Under the pieces are notes generated by a model. The model searched no databases and was not told the DNA's origin. It saw only the letters and a program-made list of their open reading frames with translations. DNA of 64,000 nucleotides from NCBI GenBank assembly GCA_001839685.1, contig MLAK01001015.1, positions 89,448 to 153,447 of the forward strand, read 5' to 3'. The position numbers were made by a program, and so were the translations under genes. The DNA is from Tritrichomonas foetus. Its lineage: Eukaryota; Parabasalia; Tritrichomonadida; Tritrichomonadidae. Below, piece by piece: positions 39,672-50,744 of the stretch. How positions within the stretch are numbered: position 1 is the stretch's first letter; every line of letters begins with the position of its first letter.

Positions 39672-40881
39672 ATTCACGTGAAAAATGTTTCCTCAAAAGT
39701 CATATCAAAAGTACACAACCTGGAAATACGTTTATTTTCATTAAATAAACTGAACTTTTTCGAATCTTGGAAACAACTTCCCGACTCTCTGATGCTTAAT
39801 TTACAGCAACGAATTTTTGCTGAATAGATCTCAACCAATAAAAAATGCCAAAATTCGCTTGATTACTATTTTCGAAATTACACGTTATTTCTAAAATCTC
39901 CAGGCAGATGAAAGATTTAGCCCTTTCCACTAGATCAAAGAGTTACTCAAATATTTCTCTATATTATCCCTACTATGTGGACAATTTTATCGAATTTATC
40001 TTGCAATACACCAATTTTATTGAATTTGAATTTTCCGAAAGATTGATGCTTAGATTTTTTTCAAACTTTGCCAACATGCACAATTTCGTCAGAATGTATT
40101 AACATCGATTTATAAAGCATTTTCGTCTTTTGGTTGTCGAGAATTACGTTCTCAAAAAAAATTCGATATTTGATCAAANTCTAATGAACCAATTGTATTC
40201 AACTCACACAAAATCATGAACATTCTTATTAATAAAGAAGGAAATTGAATTTAATTCTGAAATTATTTGAGAATCTTATTTTTTGGGCATAATTTTTTTT
40301 TTCTTTCTTAAAATCCTTTTGAAGGAGCTTATCCATGTAAATACTCTCAAAAATCAAGGATATGTCGCATATGTGTGGGAAAAAAGTAGATTTTCATTTT
40401 CAATGGAATANACGATTATAATGTATTCAAAACAATAAGTATTTCTAAAAAAATTGCTTTTTTTATTAAATCGAAGAATATCTCAAAAATAAAAAGACAA
40501 AATCTTTTAATATTTTGGATATATTATTTTTTAATTATGCTAATTATATGGAGAAAATATAAATAAAATCATAAGCGTAGAAGCATAGGTTGTGTACTTT
40601 TGTCATATCATCTAAAAGTAATGTTTAACTATTGAAAAATAACTTTACTTTCTAGATTTAACAATGAAAAAGGTATATATTAGAGAAATACATACATTGC
40701 GGTAAGATTGATAGGATAGAAAATGAGAAATATCTGAAAGAATATTTTTTTCAGGAATGCCAAAAAATATTTGAAGATAAATCTAATGACATATTCATTT
40801 TCTGAATGAAAATTGTTGTGAACGATCAGATTATATTGAAAATGAAGACGTTACCGCGGAAAATAAATTCAATATTCGAAT
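39672..40881. other. Intergenic, no convincing gene
   Basis: 1.2 kb between divergent coiled-coil genes, with unresolved bases near 40179 and 40411. A 64-codon plus-strand frame at 39908 has no support. Confidence 0.5.
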
Positions 40882-42987
40882 ATGGAAGAAGAAGAGAAAA
40901 GAGAAGAAGTCTTTCTTACTGGTGCTGATACTTTGGCACCAGCCGATAAAGGTGGAACAACTTCACCTGAAAATCAAGAAAATCAAGCGCCTGCTGAAAA
41001 TATTCTAAATAACAATATTGACGCACTTGCTCCATCGCCTTCTCCACCGCCGCAAAATACTCCACCACCTGCCGAATCTCCTCCACCTCCTGCCGAATCA
41101 CCTGGAGCGCCTAAACAGCCAGTCAAATTGCCGCCGTTGATTACAAACAATACTTATCCGCAGAGGACATCAAAAAACGTAACACCAAAGAAAAGAACAC
41201 CTCAAAATACTCAAAAAGGAAGCAAAAATGTGACAAGTCGTCAAGGCGAATTAGGAATTAATGATGACCTCGAAAATGTTGTCGGCGTGCCTGTGTTCAC
41301 TGAGCCAGCAACTTTGGCTGCTTTAAGGGCAACTGGAATAGATCCATCTATGCTCAAAAAACCAGATGAAAGTGACTTTTCTGAGTATCCAGATTATCCC
41401 GATGTTCGAGAAAAAGTTTCTCAGATGATGAACGATAGAAGAAATGCATTCATTGAAAAAGTTAAAGAAGAACGATTAAGAATCATCGAAGAAGAAAATG
41501 ACCCCAATCGACGAGTAATTACAAACGAAGAAGGTTTGTCAACTCGTCGACGAAATGAAGAAAATGAATTTCGTGCTTTGGGGCGAATTAAAAAGCTGCA
41601 AAAAAGAGAAATCGAACAAGTAATCATCGCAGAATTATTGAAAGAAAAAGCAGCGAGAGAAGATGAAGAAAATCGACAAAAGAAAGAAGAAAAACGAAAA
41701 GAAGCTGAGGCTGAAGTAAAACGAAAACAAGCTGAAGATGCAGAAAAGCGAAAACGAAAAGAAGAAGTGTTATTAAAACGAATCCAAGAAAAAGAGGCAG
41801 AATTAATAAAAATGAGGCAAAAACAAGAAGAAGAGGTTGAAAGAAACCAAAGGCGGTTGGCTGAGCAAAAGGAACAAAAGATTCGTGAAATGGCCTTGGC
41901 GGATCAAGAAAGGATGAAAAAAGCTGAACAACAACGCCAAAGATTCGAAAAGCTAAGAATTGAGAGAGAAAAGGAAATAATTAAAAGACAAAAAGAACAA
42001 GAAGAACAACAAAAAGAAATGGAATTACGAAAGAAACAAAAACTTGAAGAAATTAAAGAAAAGAACATTTTAGCAATGGAAAAACAAAAACAAAGATTCG
42101 AAGCAAGCCAAAAAAGAGAAAAACAACAACTGGAGGCTCGAAGAAAAGAACTCGAGAAAAAAGAAATGGAGTCACAACAAAGAATGACGAATTTCATTAA
42201 AACTCGCGATCTTAATTATCAGAAACAAAGAGCTCGTAGTCAAATGTTAGTTGAAAGGCATCATTCGACTGCTGAAATGCTTCGAAAACAAAACGAAGAT
42301 CGAATTCGTGCAATTGTCGAACGAAATAGGCACGATCAAGAACGACGAGATGAAATTGCTAAAAAGAGACAAGAAAAATTCGAAGAAGAAAGGAAGAAAA
42401 AGCAAGAAAAACAAAAGCAAATTAATGAAAAAATGGAGAACTTGAAGGCAGAAAATGAAGAAAAAAGAATTCAAGCAGAAAAGAAATGGCAAGAAGATGA
42501 TGAAAAGGTTGTTAAAACTCAACAAGAAAAGGCTGAAAAAATGGCAAAGGCTTATGCAATGAAGAAGTTGAAAGAAAAAATCAGAGATCAAAATGCTTTA
42601 ATTGAAGCAAATAAGAAACAATATACTAAAGATAAACAGCGTGAGTTAAGTACTTCTAGAGAACTCAAAGCTAATCGATATGTTAACCAAAAACAAATTC
42701 TAGCAATTAAAAGACGTGAAGAGAAAATTGCACTTGATTTTGCAAAAGCTGAGGCGATTTCTGAATTCAGAGAAATGATGAAACATGGTGGAAACATTGA
42801 TTTAGATGCTTTATCTCGGAAGTTTAATATTAATTTGGATGCTTTACGACAGAGAGTGGAAGAATCAAAAACTGGAAGAACACACATTTCGATAAAGGAT
42901 CAAATGAATGGGACTGGATTAGATGATGGCGGTGATGACATTGACATCGAACATAAAAACGAAAGCAATGAAGAAACCATCCAATAA
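40882..42987 (+). CDS. Charged coiled-coil protein with Pro-rich N-terminus (701 aa)
   Basis: The N-terminal 130 residues are disordered, Pro/Ala-rich ('SPSPPPQNTPPPAESPPPPA') with Lys/Thr patches. From about 195 to 640 follows an unusually regular Glu/Lys/Arg single-helix or coiled coil ('KRKEAEAEVKRKQAEDAEKR'). It ends with a small helical segment about residues 655-675 and an acidic end. The pattern recalls microtubule-associated or caldesmon-like charged helices, but sequence of this composition matches many families. There is no catalytic motif. The ATG is the first in frame. Confidence 0.7.
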   Translation: MEEEEKREEVFLTGADTLAPADKGGTTSPENQENQAPAENILNNNIDALAPSPSPPPQNTPPPAESPPPPAESPGAPKQPVKLPPLITNNTYPQRTSKNVTPKKRTPQNTQKGSKNVTSRQGELGINDDLENVVGVPVFTEPATLAALRATGIDPSMLKKPDESDFSEYPDYPDVREKVSQMMNDRRNAFIEKVKEERLRIIEEENDPNRRVITNEEGLSTRRRNEENEFRALGRIKKLQKREIEQVIIAELLKEKAAREDEENRQKKEEKRKEAEAEVKRKQAEDAEKRKRKEEVLLKRIQEKEAELIKMRQKQEEEVERNQRRLAEQKEQKIREMALADQERMKKAEQQRQRFEKLRIEREKEIIKRQKEQEEQQKEMELRKKQKLEEIKEKNILAMEKQKQRFEASQKREKQQLEARRKELEKKEMESQQRMTNFIKTRDLNYQKQRARSQMLVERHHSTAEMLRKQNEDRIRAIVERNRHDQERRDEIAKKRQEKFEEERKKKQEKQKQINEKMENLKAENEEKRIQAEKKWQEDDEKVVKTQQEKAEKMAKAYAMKKLKEKIRDQNALIEANKKQYTKDKQRELSTSRELKANRYVNQKQILAIKRREEKIALDFAKAEAISEFREMMKHGGNIDLDALSRKFNINLDALRQRVEESKTGRTHISIKDQMNGTGLDDGGDDIDIEHKNESNEETIQ

Positions 42988-43253
42988 ACAGCAAAAGTTT
43001 CTTTGAAGTGTTTGATTTACAAAAGAAAGGAAAAAGAAGCAAGAATATGGAAAATGCTGAATAGGTTTAACTTTTATAGATTTTTTAATGTTATATTTTA
43101 TAGAAATTTTTAAATATATATCATTTCGAATTGTTTTAAAAAAATCATATTTCGATAATTATGTATTCTTTTTAATTACAAAATAAATAAACAATAATCA
43201 TATTAATAGCAATAGAATATGATTAAAGTTATAATTACAAACGATTTTAATAT

Positions 43254-44150
43254 TTAAAACTCTGTTACATGATTTAATTCTTCACAATAATTGTCATTGC
43301 TGTGCCGTTTAAAAAAGTTGAAGTTGTAAACTCCCTGATTGATCATATCTTTTGGAGTAAGGAAGAAATCTCTGAATCGTGTTTTATTTGTCTTTTCATG
43401 TATATAAAATATATATCCAGTTAACTCTTCAACAACACTTACAGAGTTTGGTTTATGAAGTGCGTGATAATCATATTTTCCAGTGAACACGCCATGAAGA
43501 ATCTTAACTTTTGAGCTGACTGTCCCAATAAGTGAATCAATCCATAATCGAGAAATGTTCGATTTAACAACATTCATAACATACATTTTCGGGACAGGAT
43601 CACCTTCATAAACTATACTAATGATTTTCTTCCAGTTATCATGTGGAATTTTTGAGACAGATGGTGCTGGTGCAATAGCAACTGTATAGACATCAAGGGA
43701 CTCGGTTTCTTTATATCTAGAGAATAAAATATTCAATACAGTTGCAACAGAACCGCCCATAGAATGGCCAATGATATAAATTGGCTTCCCTCGCGCTTTT
43801 TCCAAAAGAAGATCGCGGGTCATCATATAGATGAAACGAGCAGAATAAAAGAAGCCATCTTTAATGTAAATTTCTTCATCTTTCACTGTGAAACGTGTTT
43901 CTAATATATTTGCATCAGTTTGAATGTCTTTCGGTGAGCTTGTTCCGCGAATTACAATGTAGTATGAATTGTTATGATATAAAACGTAGTAGCAAGGTCG
44001 ACAGTAGGTGTTATCTTCGAAGGCTTGAATAATGTTGTCGTCGGGGAAATCTATCATCTTGTAATATGACATATTAGCGCACATGCATGCAAATCGAATT
44101 AATTCTAATGTAAAACCTGGGAAAGAAGGTAGTTTCCGGGGAAGTACCAT
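43254..44150 (-). CDS. Class 3 lipase family protein (298 aa)
   Basis: An alpha/beta-hydrolase with the class 3 (fungal-type) lipase layout. It has an oxyanion-loop strand 'YYIVIRGTSSPKD' (about 63-75), nucleophile elbow 'GHSMGG' (Ser130), an acid in 'YEGDPVP' (Asp184), and candidate His at 229 or 232 in 'KYDYHALHKP'. The substrate would be a neutral or phospho-lipid; diacylglycerol lipase-like is one possibility. No signal peptide or membrane segment is evident, so it is probably cytosolic or membrane-peripheral. The start is the first ATG. Confidence 0.88.
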   Translation of the reverse strand: MVLPRKLPSFPGFTLELIRFACMCANMSYYKMIDFPDDNIIQAFEDNTYCRPCYYVLYHNNSYYIVIRGTSSPKDIQTDANILETRFTVKDEEIYIKDGFFYSARFIYMMTRDLLLEKARGKPIYIIGHSMGGSVATVLNILFSRYKETESLDVYTVAIAPAPSVSKIPHDNWKKIISIVYEGDPVPKMYVMNVVKSNISRLWIDSLIGTVSSKVKILHGVFTGKYDYHALHKPNSVSVVEELTGYIFYIHEKTNKTRFRDFFLTPKDMINQGVYNFNFFKRHSNDNYCEELNHVTEF

Positions 44151-44479
44151 TAGATAATAGATTACATAAAATTCACCATAATTTCACCTTTTATGGTCAT
44201 TTCTGATGTGATTATTGATTCCTTTCAATCAGATTTAAAAGCTTGGGCAATTAATGACTCAATAATTTTTTCCAAATCATGTAGATAATTGGTGATATTC
44301 ACTTTGGATATCTATCTTTCATGTAAAATTCAACAAATCGATTCGATGACAGAAAACTCAAAAGATATCTTGAAGTGTTTATATAAATACAAATCGGTAA
44401 AATGGGATGGTAGATTTCATTATTATTTTGATTTATTAAGTAGTTACATAACAATTATCAAACACCTATATGAAAATTT
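44151..44479. other. Intergenic, no gene seen
   Basis: 329 bases between the lipase start and the B56-like stop, both minus. Short plus-strand frames are not supported. Confidence 0.5.
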
Positions 44480-45991
44480 TCAATTCCACATTATATCAGC
44501 CATTTCTTTTATTTGTTCCCATTTTTTAAAGGTATCATCAGAACCAATATTCCCTCCTTCTTCATCATTATCGTTTTGACTATTGCTTAAATCATAAAAC
44601 TCTGAAAATGTAATATGTAATTCTATTTCTAAATAATCAATAGCTTGTTCTGCTTTTTCTCTGATTATTTTTGACCATGACATTTTTGAGATTTCTTTTA
44701 GTGAGTTTATAATTATCATTTTTATTGATTGGTCAAAAACAGAAATAGTTTCAACAACACCTGGATTCATTAGCAATTGTATCATTGATAAAACAACAGT
44801 GATATTTAATGATACAATTGTTTCATGCAATTTTGTGTGAATACTTTGTAAAAGTTTGCTTTCAAATTTGGGAGCAAAATCCATCATTGTGAGTAAAATG
44901 TGAGAAATATAACTAAATTGCTTTTTCGAGTTAACAACTGGCCAATGACGAAGGAGATAAATAACAGAATCTTTAATTAAATTTCTATCTCCTAAATAAA
45001 ATATATACATTAATGGTTTTAAAGATGGATAAAAAATAGTCAGTCTTGGAGATAAGAAAAGCCTCAATAATCCATTGAATATTTTTTGATTAATTAAAGT
45101 TTCATCACTGTTTATTTCACTCTGCTCTAATGAACCTTTGGATTGATTAATTCGATTGAGTTGTTTAAATTGACTATTTCTCAAAAAAGATACAAGTAAT
45201 CTTAAAATTGATTCAATACAAATATGATTAACTATTTCATTATTAATATCATCAATAAACTCTCGAACCCCAATAAAAAAGTCAATTCTTGTTTCCGGAA
45301 ATATCATGAAAACTCGGGCAATTAATAACTCAGTTGATTGCATTTCACTCATATCAGGTGTATTTATACATTGGATTAAATTTCGAACAAATTTCGAAGA
45401 AATTTTAAAACTGTCTTTCTTTCCTTTATTTTCGTGTTCAAAAGTCAACAAACAGCCCAGTATTCGATGAAGTGTTTCAATTTCATTCCAGTTTTTTCGC
45501 TTGAGTTCAAGATTATCATTCATATAAAAACTAATTCTTGGATCAATATCTTTGGCGGGTGTGAATAAATAATTTTGTATTGCTTCAAACAACTCACTAA
45601 TTTGGTCTTGTGAAAAAAATCCTAAATGAACATCTTCTTTTAACAAATTAAATAGTGGAGTAAATCTGTTTTCTACCCTAATTCTCCCAGATCCAGTTAG
45701 ATTATTATTATTATTCACGAAAAGGACATATTCAGCTGCTTCATGTAATTTTAAAACATCCATGGCGTCTTTTAAAGTTAGTTGTTTAAAACAATCTGTT
45801 TGACTGAGCTCTTCTAATAAAGGGAGCATTTTATCAACACTTTGAGAATTGGCATTTAACAAACGTTTTCTTTTCACATTTTGTGATTTTCTTAATGCGC
45901 TATGATTTACTTTAGCATTAATTCGAACTACAGATGAGCGAGTTACACTCACATTGGAGCGAAGGTTCGGCAATTTCAAATTTGATGTCAT
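44480..45991 (-). CDS. PP2A B56-type (B') regulatory subunit, divergent (503 aa)
   Basis: The HEAT-like core follows the order of B56 subunits. It has 'FTPLFNLLKEDVHLGFFSQDQISELFEAIQ' near 115-145, then 'ARVFMIFPETRIDFFIGVREFI' matching the B56 'YGKFLxLRxFIRKxINNIFY' helix. 'PLMYIFYLGDRNLIKDSVIYLLRHWPV' matches the family's 'QFLEKDPSLTExVVxxLLKxWP'. B56 subunits recruit PP2A to LxxIxE-type substrates. The N-terminus (1-50) is basic and disordered and the C-terminus acidic. Several usually invariant residues differ. The ATG lies close to a TCACAA initiator-like element. Confidence 0.8.
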   Translation of the reverse strand: MTSNLKLPNLRSNVSVTRSSVVRINAKVNHSALRKSQNVKRKRLLNANSQSVDKMLPLLEELSQTDCFKQLTLKDAMDVLKLHEAAEYVLFVNNNNNLTGSGRIRVENRFTPLFNLLKEDVHLGFFSQDQISELFEAIQNYLFTPAKDIDPRISFYMNDNLELKRKNWNEIETLHRILGCLLTFEHENKGKKDSFKISSKFVRNLIQCINTPDMSEMQSTELLIARVFMIFPETRIDFFIGVREFIDDINNEIVNHICIESILRLLVSFLRNSQFKQLNRINQSKGSLEQSEINSDETLINQKIFNGLLRLFLSPRLTIFYPSLKPLMYIFYLGDRNLIKDSVIYLLRHWPVVNSKKQFSYISHILLTMMDFAPKFESKLLQSIHTKLHETIVSLNITVVLSMIQLLMNPGVVETISVFDQSIKMIIINSLKEISKMSWSKIIREKAEQAIDYLEIELHITFSEFYDLSNSQNDNDEEGGNIGSDDTFKKWEQIKEMADIMWN

Positions 45992-45995
45992 AAAA

Positions 45996-46001
45996 TTGTG
46001 A
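45996..46001 (-). promoter_or_regulatory. Initiator-like element of the B56-like gene
   Basis: Minus-strand TCACAA, whose A sits eight bases upstream of the ATG at 45991. Confidence 0.4.
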
Positions 46002-48782
46002 TTTTATAAAAGGCCGAATATTTCCTTCGATTTTTTAGTAAATAGAATATTTCAGAAAGTAGTTTTTTCAGAAGAATAGTTTTCATAATTATTCTATTGA
46101 TGTAAATCAAAAGCATAAATAATTTCTGAAGATTTCTATTCCTTTAATTGTTGAATCAATCAATGTACAATCAATAGAAATGTTTGTTGATTTCTCGTTA
46201 TTTGTTTCGGATGATAATTCGAATTAAGAATGAAAAAACTGCTTAAAATACAGTTTTCACCTTATTATATGTTATTTCCTCCCTTTGATTTTATTGGAAA
46301 TCGAAAAAAGAAATTCGAACGCAAGACAAAGAAATTCTCAGAAAAATAACTTTTGATAGGCGAAAATGATATTAGGATCCAATCTCTAGAAAAACTTATG
46401 ACCTTCTTCTCTTAATAACATTATATATATATATCTTTTCGTTTCATGTTTGCTTGATTAACTAATAATTTGCTATTCTTTTTGATAATGTAAAATGTTC
46501 TGTAGAAATCACGCAGCGCTCAATAGAATTTTCCAAAGACTAGGAAAAATGATACAAATATGGGTTTACTGTATCAAATTACCATTGAATTTTATGAATG
46601 ATTGGAAAATATATAAAACTCAGAATAAAATTTCAAATGACAACATTTATGAAATCGTTGAAAAGCGCGTCATTTTGAAAGGCTTTATTTTCATTTTATG
46701 AAATAAAACTCTCGGAAATGTTTTTGAATATTGTTTGCCCTATTGAGACATCCATCAATATCTGGTATTAGCGATTTTAAAGTCTTATTAAAATAATGAA
46801 TACAATGTAATACATTGAATGTACTGAAAAATACCAGAAAAATATTACTTGAAATGTGGTTAGTTTTTATTCTTTTGAAATAGTTTTGAATAAGCTTATT
46901 TTCGGGTTTTGGTTTCCTTCGATCACCAAAATAAAGCAAATTGTAATTACCTGATTTAAAACTCCTTAGTAGTTCATCGCTTTATTTTGAAGATAAAATA
47001 TCTTATATTGATGCTATTTGCATGATTATGATGAAAAGAATTACAGGATCAATGATTTAAGACATAATGAAATTAGTTTAGATGGCGACTTCTTATTTAC
47101 AACGAAATAAGTTAAATAGATTGAAAATAATTCCACTATTTTTAGATAATTGGAATTATAACAAATGTAGTGTTTACCAACTGGATAAATTTGCATAATC
47201 TGTAATACGTATCCCATAATTATTGTCCAAATTGTAAATTACATTGAGATATGAGGTAATAGGATTATTTATTATCTTTTTTTAAAAAAATACTCACATA
47301 AAATGTTATGTAGAAGAAAAGTGAGTCATTATTGGTGTTGTTATGCCAAATAATGAAATATCTAAATCCGTTGAGATTGACTGAACATTGTTTTCTGACT
47401 TTATTATTGTGATATAAATACAATATTATAATATTTAACCAGTTTATATCAACAATTTCTCAAAGTGATCTTTCCGATTAATTATTGTTTTTTTTTTCTA
47501 AAAGAAAATCATTCTGATCAATTTAGGCAATTACTTTTTGATATTTCAGAAGGCCACCTTTTCGATTAACTCCTACCAAAATCTCGAATTCGATTATCCT
47601 CAACAATTTCCTAGAATCAAGTGATTTGACTAATCGAAAAAAATTATTCTTTATTTAAAAATTAGGAGAAAGAAAACCATTGGTTGGAAAGAAAAATCTT
47701 ATGGAGCACAATATCAGCTTTTCATAGCGGTTTCGTATTGAATTTTCTTTGATATGGGTTTTGAATATATTTTATATACCTTCTATGAAATCTTGATCTT
47801 ATTGAATTTCTCTCATTTTTTGGAAAAAAATTAGATATTACGCCTAAATATACAGAGAGCTTCCAAAAACATTATTTTGTCCAGGAAAGAATAGTACCGA
47901 GGTCATTAGTATATGTGATGGTGGTTTAACATTGAAACCAATTGAATGACATCATTGAAAATTGAAAGACTAGAAATCACAAAAATCGATAGGACATTTG
48001 ACATTCATCTTTGACAATAATTTTCTACTTTTAAGAAGCTTTCCCATTTTTACGATTTGCCTTTTTTTCAATGGAAAATATTTTTCTATCATTTTTATAT
48101 GTGAATTCAATGTAATTCTGGAATTTCTGCGGATAGATCTGAATTTTCTGTGGAAAATATAATTAATTATGTTTTAATCGGCGGAAGGTCAACTTTTTCA
48201 GTCAGAGAGATAATCATATTCAATGCATAACAAATTTCTATGCTTAACGAAAATTGAGTTGTTTTAATCGAATGTGAGTATCTTTTGAAGAAAAATAAAA
48301 TTAAGATCAAAGCTGATTAAATAGTATATATGATATATTTTACATCTATTTTTCTCATTAAAATTTATTGTTACTTGATATAGCAAACAAAATATGCGAT
48401 TTTATTTAATTTTTAGGCTATGATATTGAAAAAATGTATATTTGTGTGAAATATTATCAAACGTAATGTTTTGATGATATACTGTTATATTCGTCATATT
48501 ATTATTTGAATTAATTTTATGTGCACTAATAATCTTAGTACAATTAATAAATCGAAATAAATTCTAGAAAGATATAAAATTTACTCGTACATTCCGAGTG
48601 ATAAAAGAAATAATTGACAGTTTTCACAAACCATGTAAAAACAAAATTCAATTCATGAATGAAAAAATTATTTCAAAATATCTATGCAATTCAATGAAGA
48701 TATCTTTGAATACTTTGCTTATTCAAAAGTTTCTGAATGATTCTGAGAGTTTTTGAATGTAATCAAAAAAAAGAAATACATA
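46002..48782. other. Long intergenic region, no convincing gene
   Basis: About 2.8 kb of AT-rich sequence between divergent genes. It includes an (AT)n tract near 46423-46434 and two short opposing frames at 46495-46939 that have no coding signature. No terminal repeats or tRNA-like boxes were found. Confidence 0.5.
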
Positions 48783-48788
48783 TCATTT
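48783..48788 (+). promoter_or_regulatory. Initiator-like element deciding the Myb start
   Basis: TCATTT; its A lies 39 bases before the ATG at 48824 but downstream of the frame's first ATG at 48737. A transcript starting here would use the second ATG. Confidence 0.5.
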
Positions 48789-48823
48789 TATTTTTGTCTC
48801 CGAAAAGATTCTTTAATATCGGC

Positions 48824-49777
48824 ATGAACCCTATCAGCGCCATTGTAAAATCGTACATCATCGAAGACTCTCCCAATATCACAAGTGAAAAGGTTACTGA
48901 ATGCCACCACATTCTATTGGAGTATATTGAAGGTCACATATCATTAGAAGAATCACGTGTTAAGGTAATCGATATTTGTGCAACTGACATAACTGTTGAA
49001 AGGATCCGCGCTATTGTGGAAATGAGTGAAAGGCCAGAAAAAAGTTTCTTCACAAGACGATATTCAACATCTAGACAGAAAAACTCTCCAAGAAACTGGA
49101 TTTTATATGAAGATCAGAGGCTGCTTTCTGCAATCTTTCGCTTTGGTTTGGACGATTGGGATCGAATATCATCATTCGTTGGAAACGATAGATCAAAGTG
49201 GCAGTGCTCACAAAGATGGTACAGAGGACTTGATCCATCACTGAATAAAGGGCCATGGACCAATGATGAAGATGAAAAGCTCATGAAGTATGTTGAATTA
49301 TGTGGTAACAAATCTTGGAAGAGAATCTCTAGTTTTTTTGATAATAGAAGTGATGTACAATGTCGTTACAGATACAAGGTTTTGGTCAAAAAAAATAATG
49401 CCTCTGCTCAACCTCCACATGATATGACACTTGAATTACCATCCAACATTATGGGAGAGAAAACAGACTTGTCGAATGAGTCAGAATCAAGCTATCACAG
49501 CAGTCCTCACAGATATAATGCATTAGATAATGATACCCAAAAGCAATTTACTTCACATTATGATTTTGAACGGAAAAGTGACACTCATATGACATCACTT
49601 GGCAAATTTCACATCAATGAAACCAATAGTAGTCAATCTACTACAGAAAACCCCGATATCTTCATGGAAATTTTTGGTTTGACGAAAACAGATTCAATCG
49701 AAAATATGTTTGGCAATATTGATGATGACTGGTACTCAATTAAATATAGTGAAGGTATGTGGAATCCTGTACTATAA
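48824..49777 (+). CDS. Two-repeat Myb DNA-binding protein (317 aa)
   Basis: Two Myb/SANT repeats span about residues 91-190: R2-like 'WILYEDQRLLSAIFRFG...WDRISSFVG' and R3-like 'KGPWTNDEDEKLMKYVEL...WKRISSFF', with the regular Trp spacing that forms the recognition fold. The N-terminal 'VTECHHILLEYIEGHISLEE' helix is a feature I associate with trichomonad Myb proteins such as those binding promoter elements of the ap65-1 gene. The C-terminal 110 residues are Ser/Asn-rich and disordered, a plausible activation region. The frame starts 29 codons earlier, but the initiator-like TCATTT favours Met30. Targets unknown. Confidence 0.88.
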   Translation: MNPISAIVKSYIIEDSPNITSEKVTECHHILLEYIEGHISLEESRVKVIDICATDITVERIRAIVEMSERPEKSFFTRRYSTSRQKNSPRNWILYEDQRLLSAIFRFGLDDWDRISSFVGNDRSKWQCSQRWYRGLDPSLNKGPWTNDEDEKLMKYVELCGNKSWKRISSFFDNRSDVQCRYRYKVLVKKNNASAQPPHDMTLELPSNIMGEKTDLSNESESSYHSSPHRYNALDNDTQKQFTSHYDFERKSDTHMTSLGKFHINETNSSQSTTENPDIFMEIFGLTKTDSIENMFGNIDDDWYSIKYSEGMWNPVL

Positions 49778-49787
49778 AATAAATTAT

Positions 49788-49868
49788 TATGAATTAAGTA
49801 TGATAAATTAAGTATGATGAATTAAGTATGATAAATTAAGTATGGTAAATTAAGTATGATAAATAAAT
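49788..49868 (+). repeat. 14-bp minisatellite, about 5.5 copies
   Basis: The unit TATGATAAATTAAG is repeated with single substitutions (GAATTAAG, GGTAAATT variants). It starts 11 bases after the Myb stop and so should be part of the 3' UTR or flank. Confidence 0.88.
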
Positions 49869-50274
49869 TATGATAAAAATTATTAGTTCTCAAAGTAATA
49901 ATTCTTTCACTTTCGTTTATTATTGATGTTTTCCTCTTTTATTTTGACTTTATGAACTTTGAAAGCAAGCAAAATATTTATAAAAATATGATATCTATGA
50001 AAGATGTTCTATATTCATTCCTCAAAATATTACCAATATTGGATATTTGATGTTATGCTGCCATTTTTGATAACCTTCTTTAAACTACACAAATCTAAAT
50101 AGTATCAAATTTGGTAAAAAATTCTTTTGGTCACAATGATATCATATGCAAAATACAGTGAAACAGAGTTTTCTTGTAATATTTGTGAAAATTATTGGTA
50201 AAGAACGAAATAAGATGCTATGTTTATATAGAAATTAACAGAAATATCGATGATGAAAACCAATATTCAAACAT
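49869..50274. other. Convergent 3' flank, no gene
   Basis: About 400 AT-rich bases between the Myb repeat array and the E2 stop. Nothing supported. Confidence 0.5.
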
Positions 50275-50727
50275 TTATGAAGACCAGGTGGCTTCAACAC
50301 ATTCACGAACGCGTCGCGTATATTCATTCTTTTTACCTGTGAATAGCTTTGCCGCTTCGTTATTTGCAGGAGAGTTTGGATTAGGTTCATTAAGGAGAGC
50401 CAAGACTGATGTAATAATGGAATTTACACCATAAGCTGAAGACCAGTTATGTTGAAGGATGTCAATGCAAATTTTTCCATTTGCGTAAACATTTGGATGA
50501 AACGGAATTGTGTCTATGAAGTGAACTGTTGGTGGTGAATGTGGGTAATCTTGTGGGAATTCAAATGTCATTGGGAATATTCCACCATCCCAAATAGATG
50601 AATCTGGCCCGAATAATTTTACATTCCACACCATGATATTTTTTGGATCGATCGCGACTGTGTAAGTTTTTCCTGATTCTTCAGAGATCCTTTTAAATTC
50701 TCGGAGGAGTCTTCTTTGAACTGACAT
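50275..50727 (-). CDS. Ubiquitin-conjugating enzyme E2, Rad6/UBE2A-like (150 aa)
   Basis: A complete UBC fold of the minimal length. It has the 'HPNVY' motif (77-81) followed by 'NGKICIDIL' with the active-site Cys at 87, and 'EPNPNSPANNEAAKLF' typical of the Rad6 group. The N-terminal 'RRLLREFKRI' helix contacts E1/E3. It would take ubiquitin from E1 and pass it to substrates through E3 ligases. The acidic tail of yeast Rad6 is absent, as in animal UBE2A/B. An Inr-like TCATTT lies 15 bases before the ATG. Confidence 0.95.
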   Translation of the reverse strand: MSVQRRLLREFKRISEESGKTYTVAIDPKNIMVWNVKLFGPDSSIWDGGIFPMTFEFPQDYPHSPPTVHFIDTIPFHPNVYANGKICIDILQHNWSSAYGVNSIITSVLALLNEPNPNSPANNEAAKLFTGKKNEYTRRVRECVEATWSS

Positions 50728-50738
50728 AAAATATTATG

Positions 50739-50744
50739 AAATGA
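50739..50744 (-). promoter_or_regulatory. Initiator-like element of the E2 gene
   Basis: Minus-strand TCATTT with its A at 50742, 15 bases before the ATG. It matches the group's TCA(C/T)T(A/T) pattern exactly. Confidence 0.55.

Noticed and set aside
46495..46939. Two short frames on opposite strands
   Set aside because: No coding signature or initiator; likely chance.
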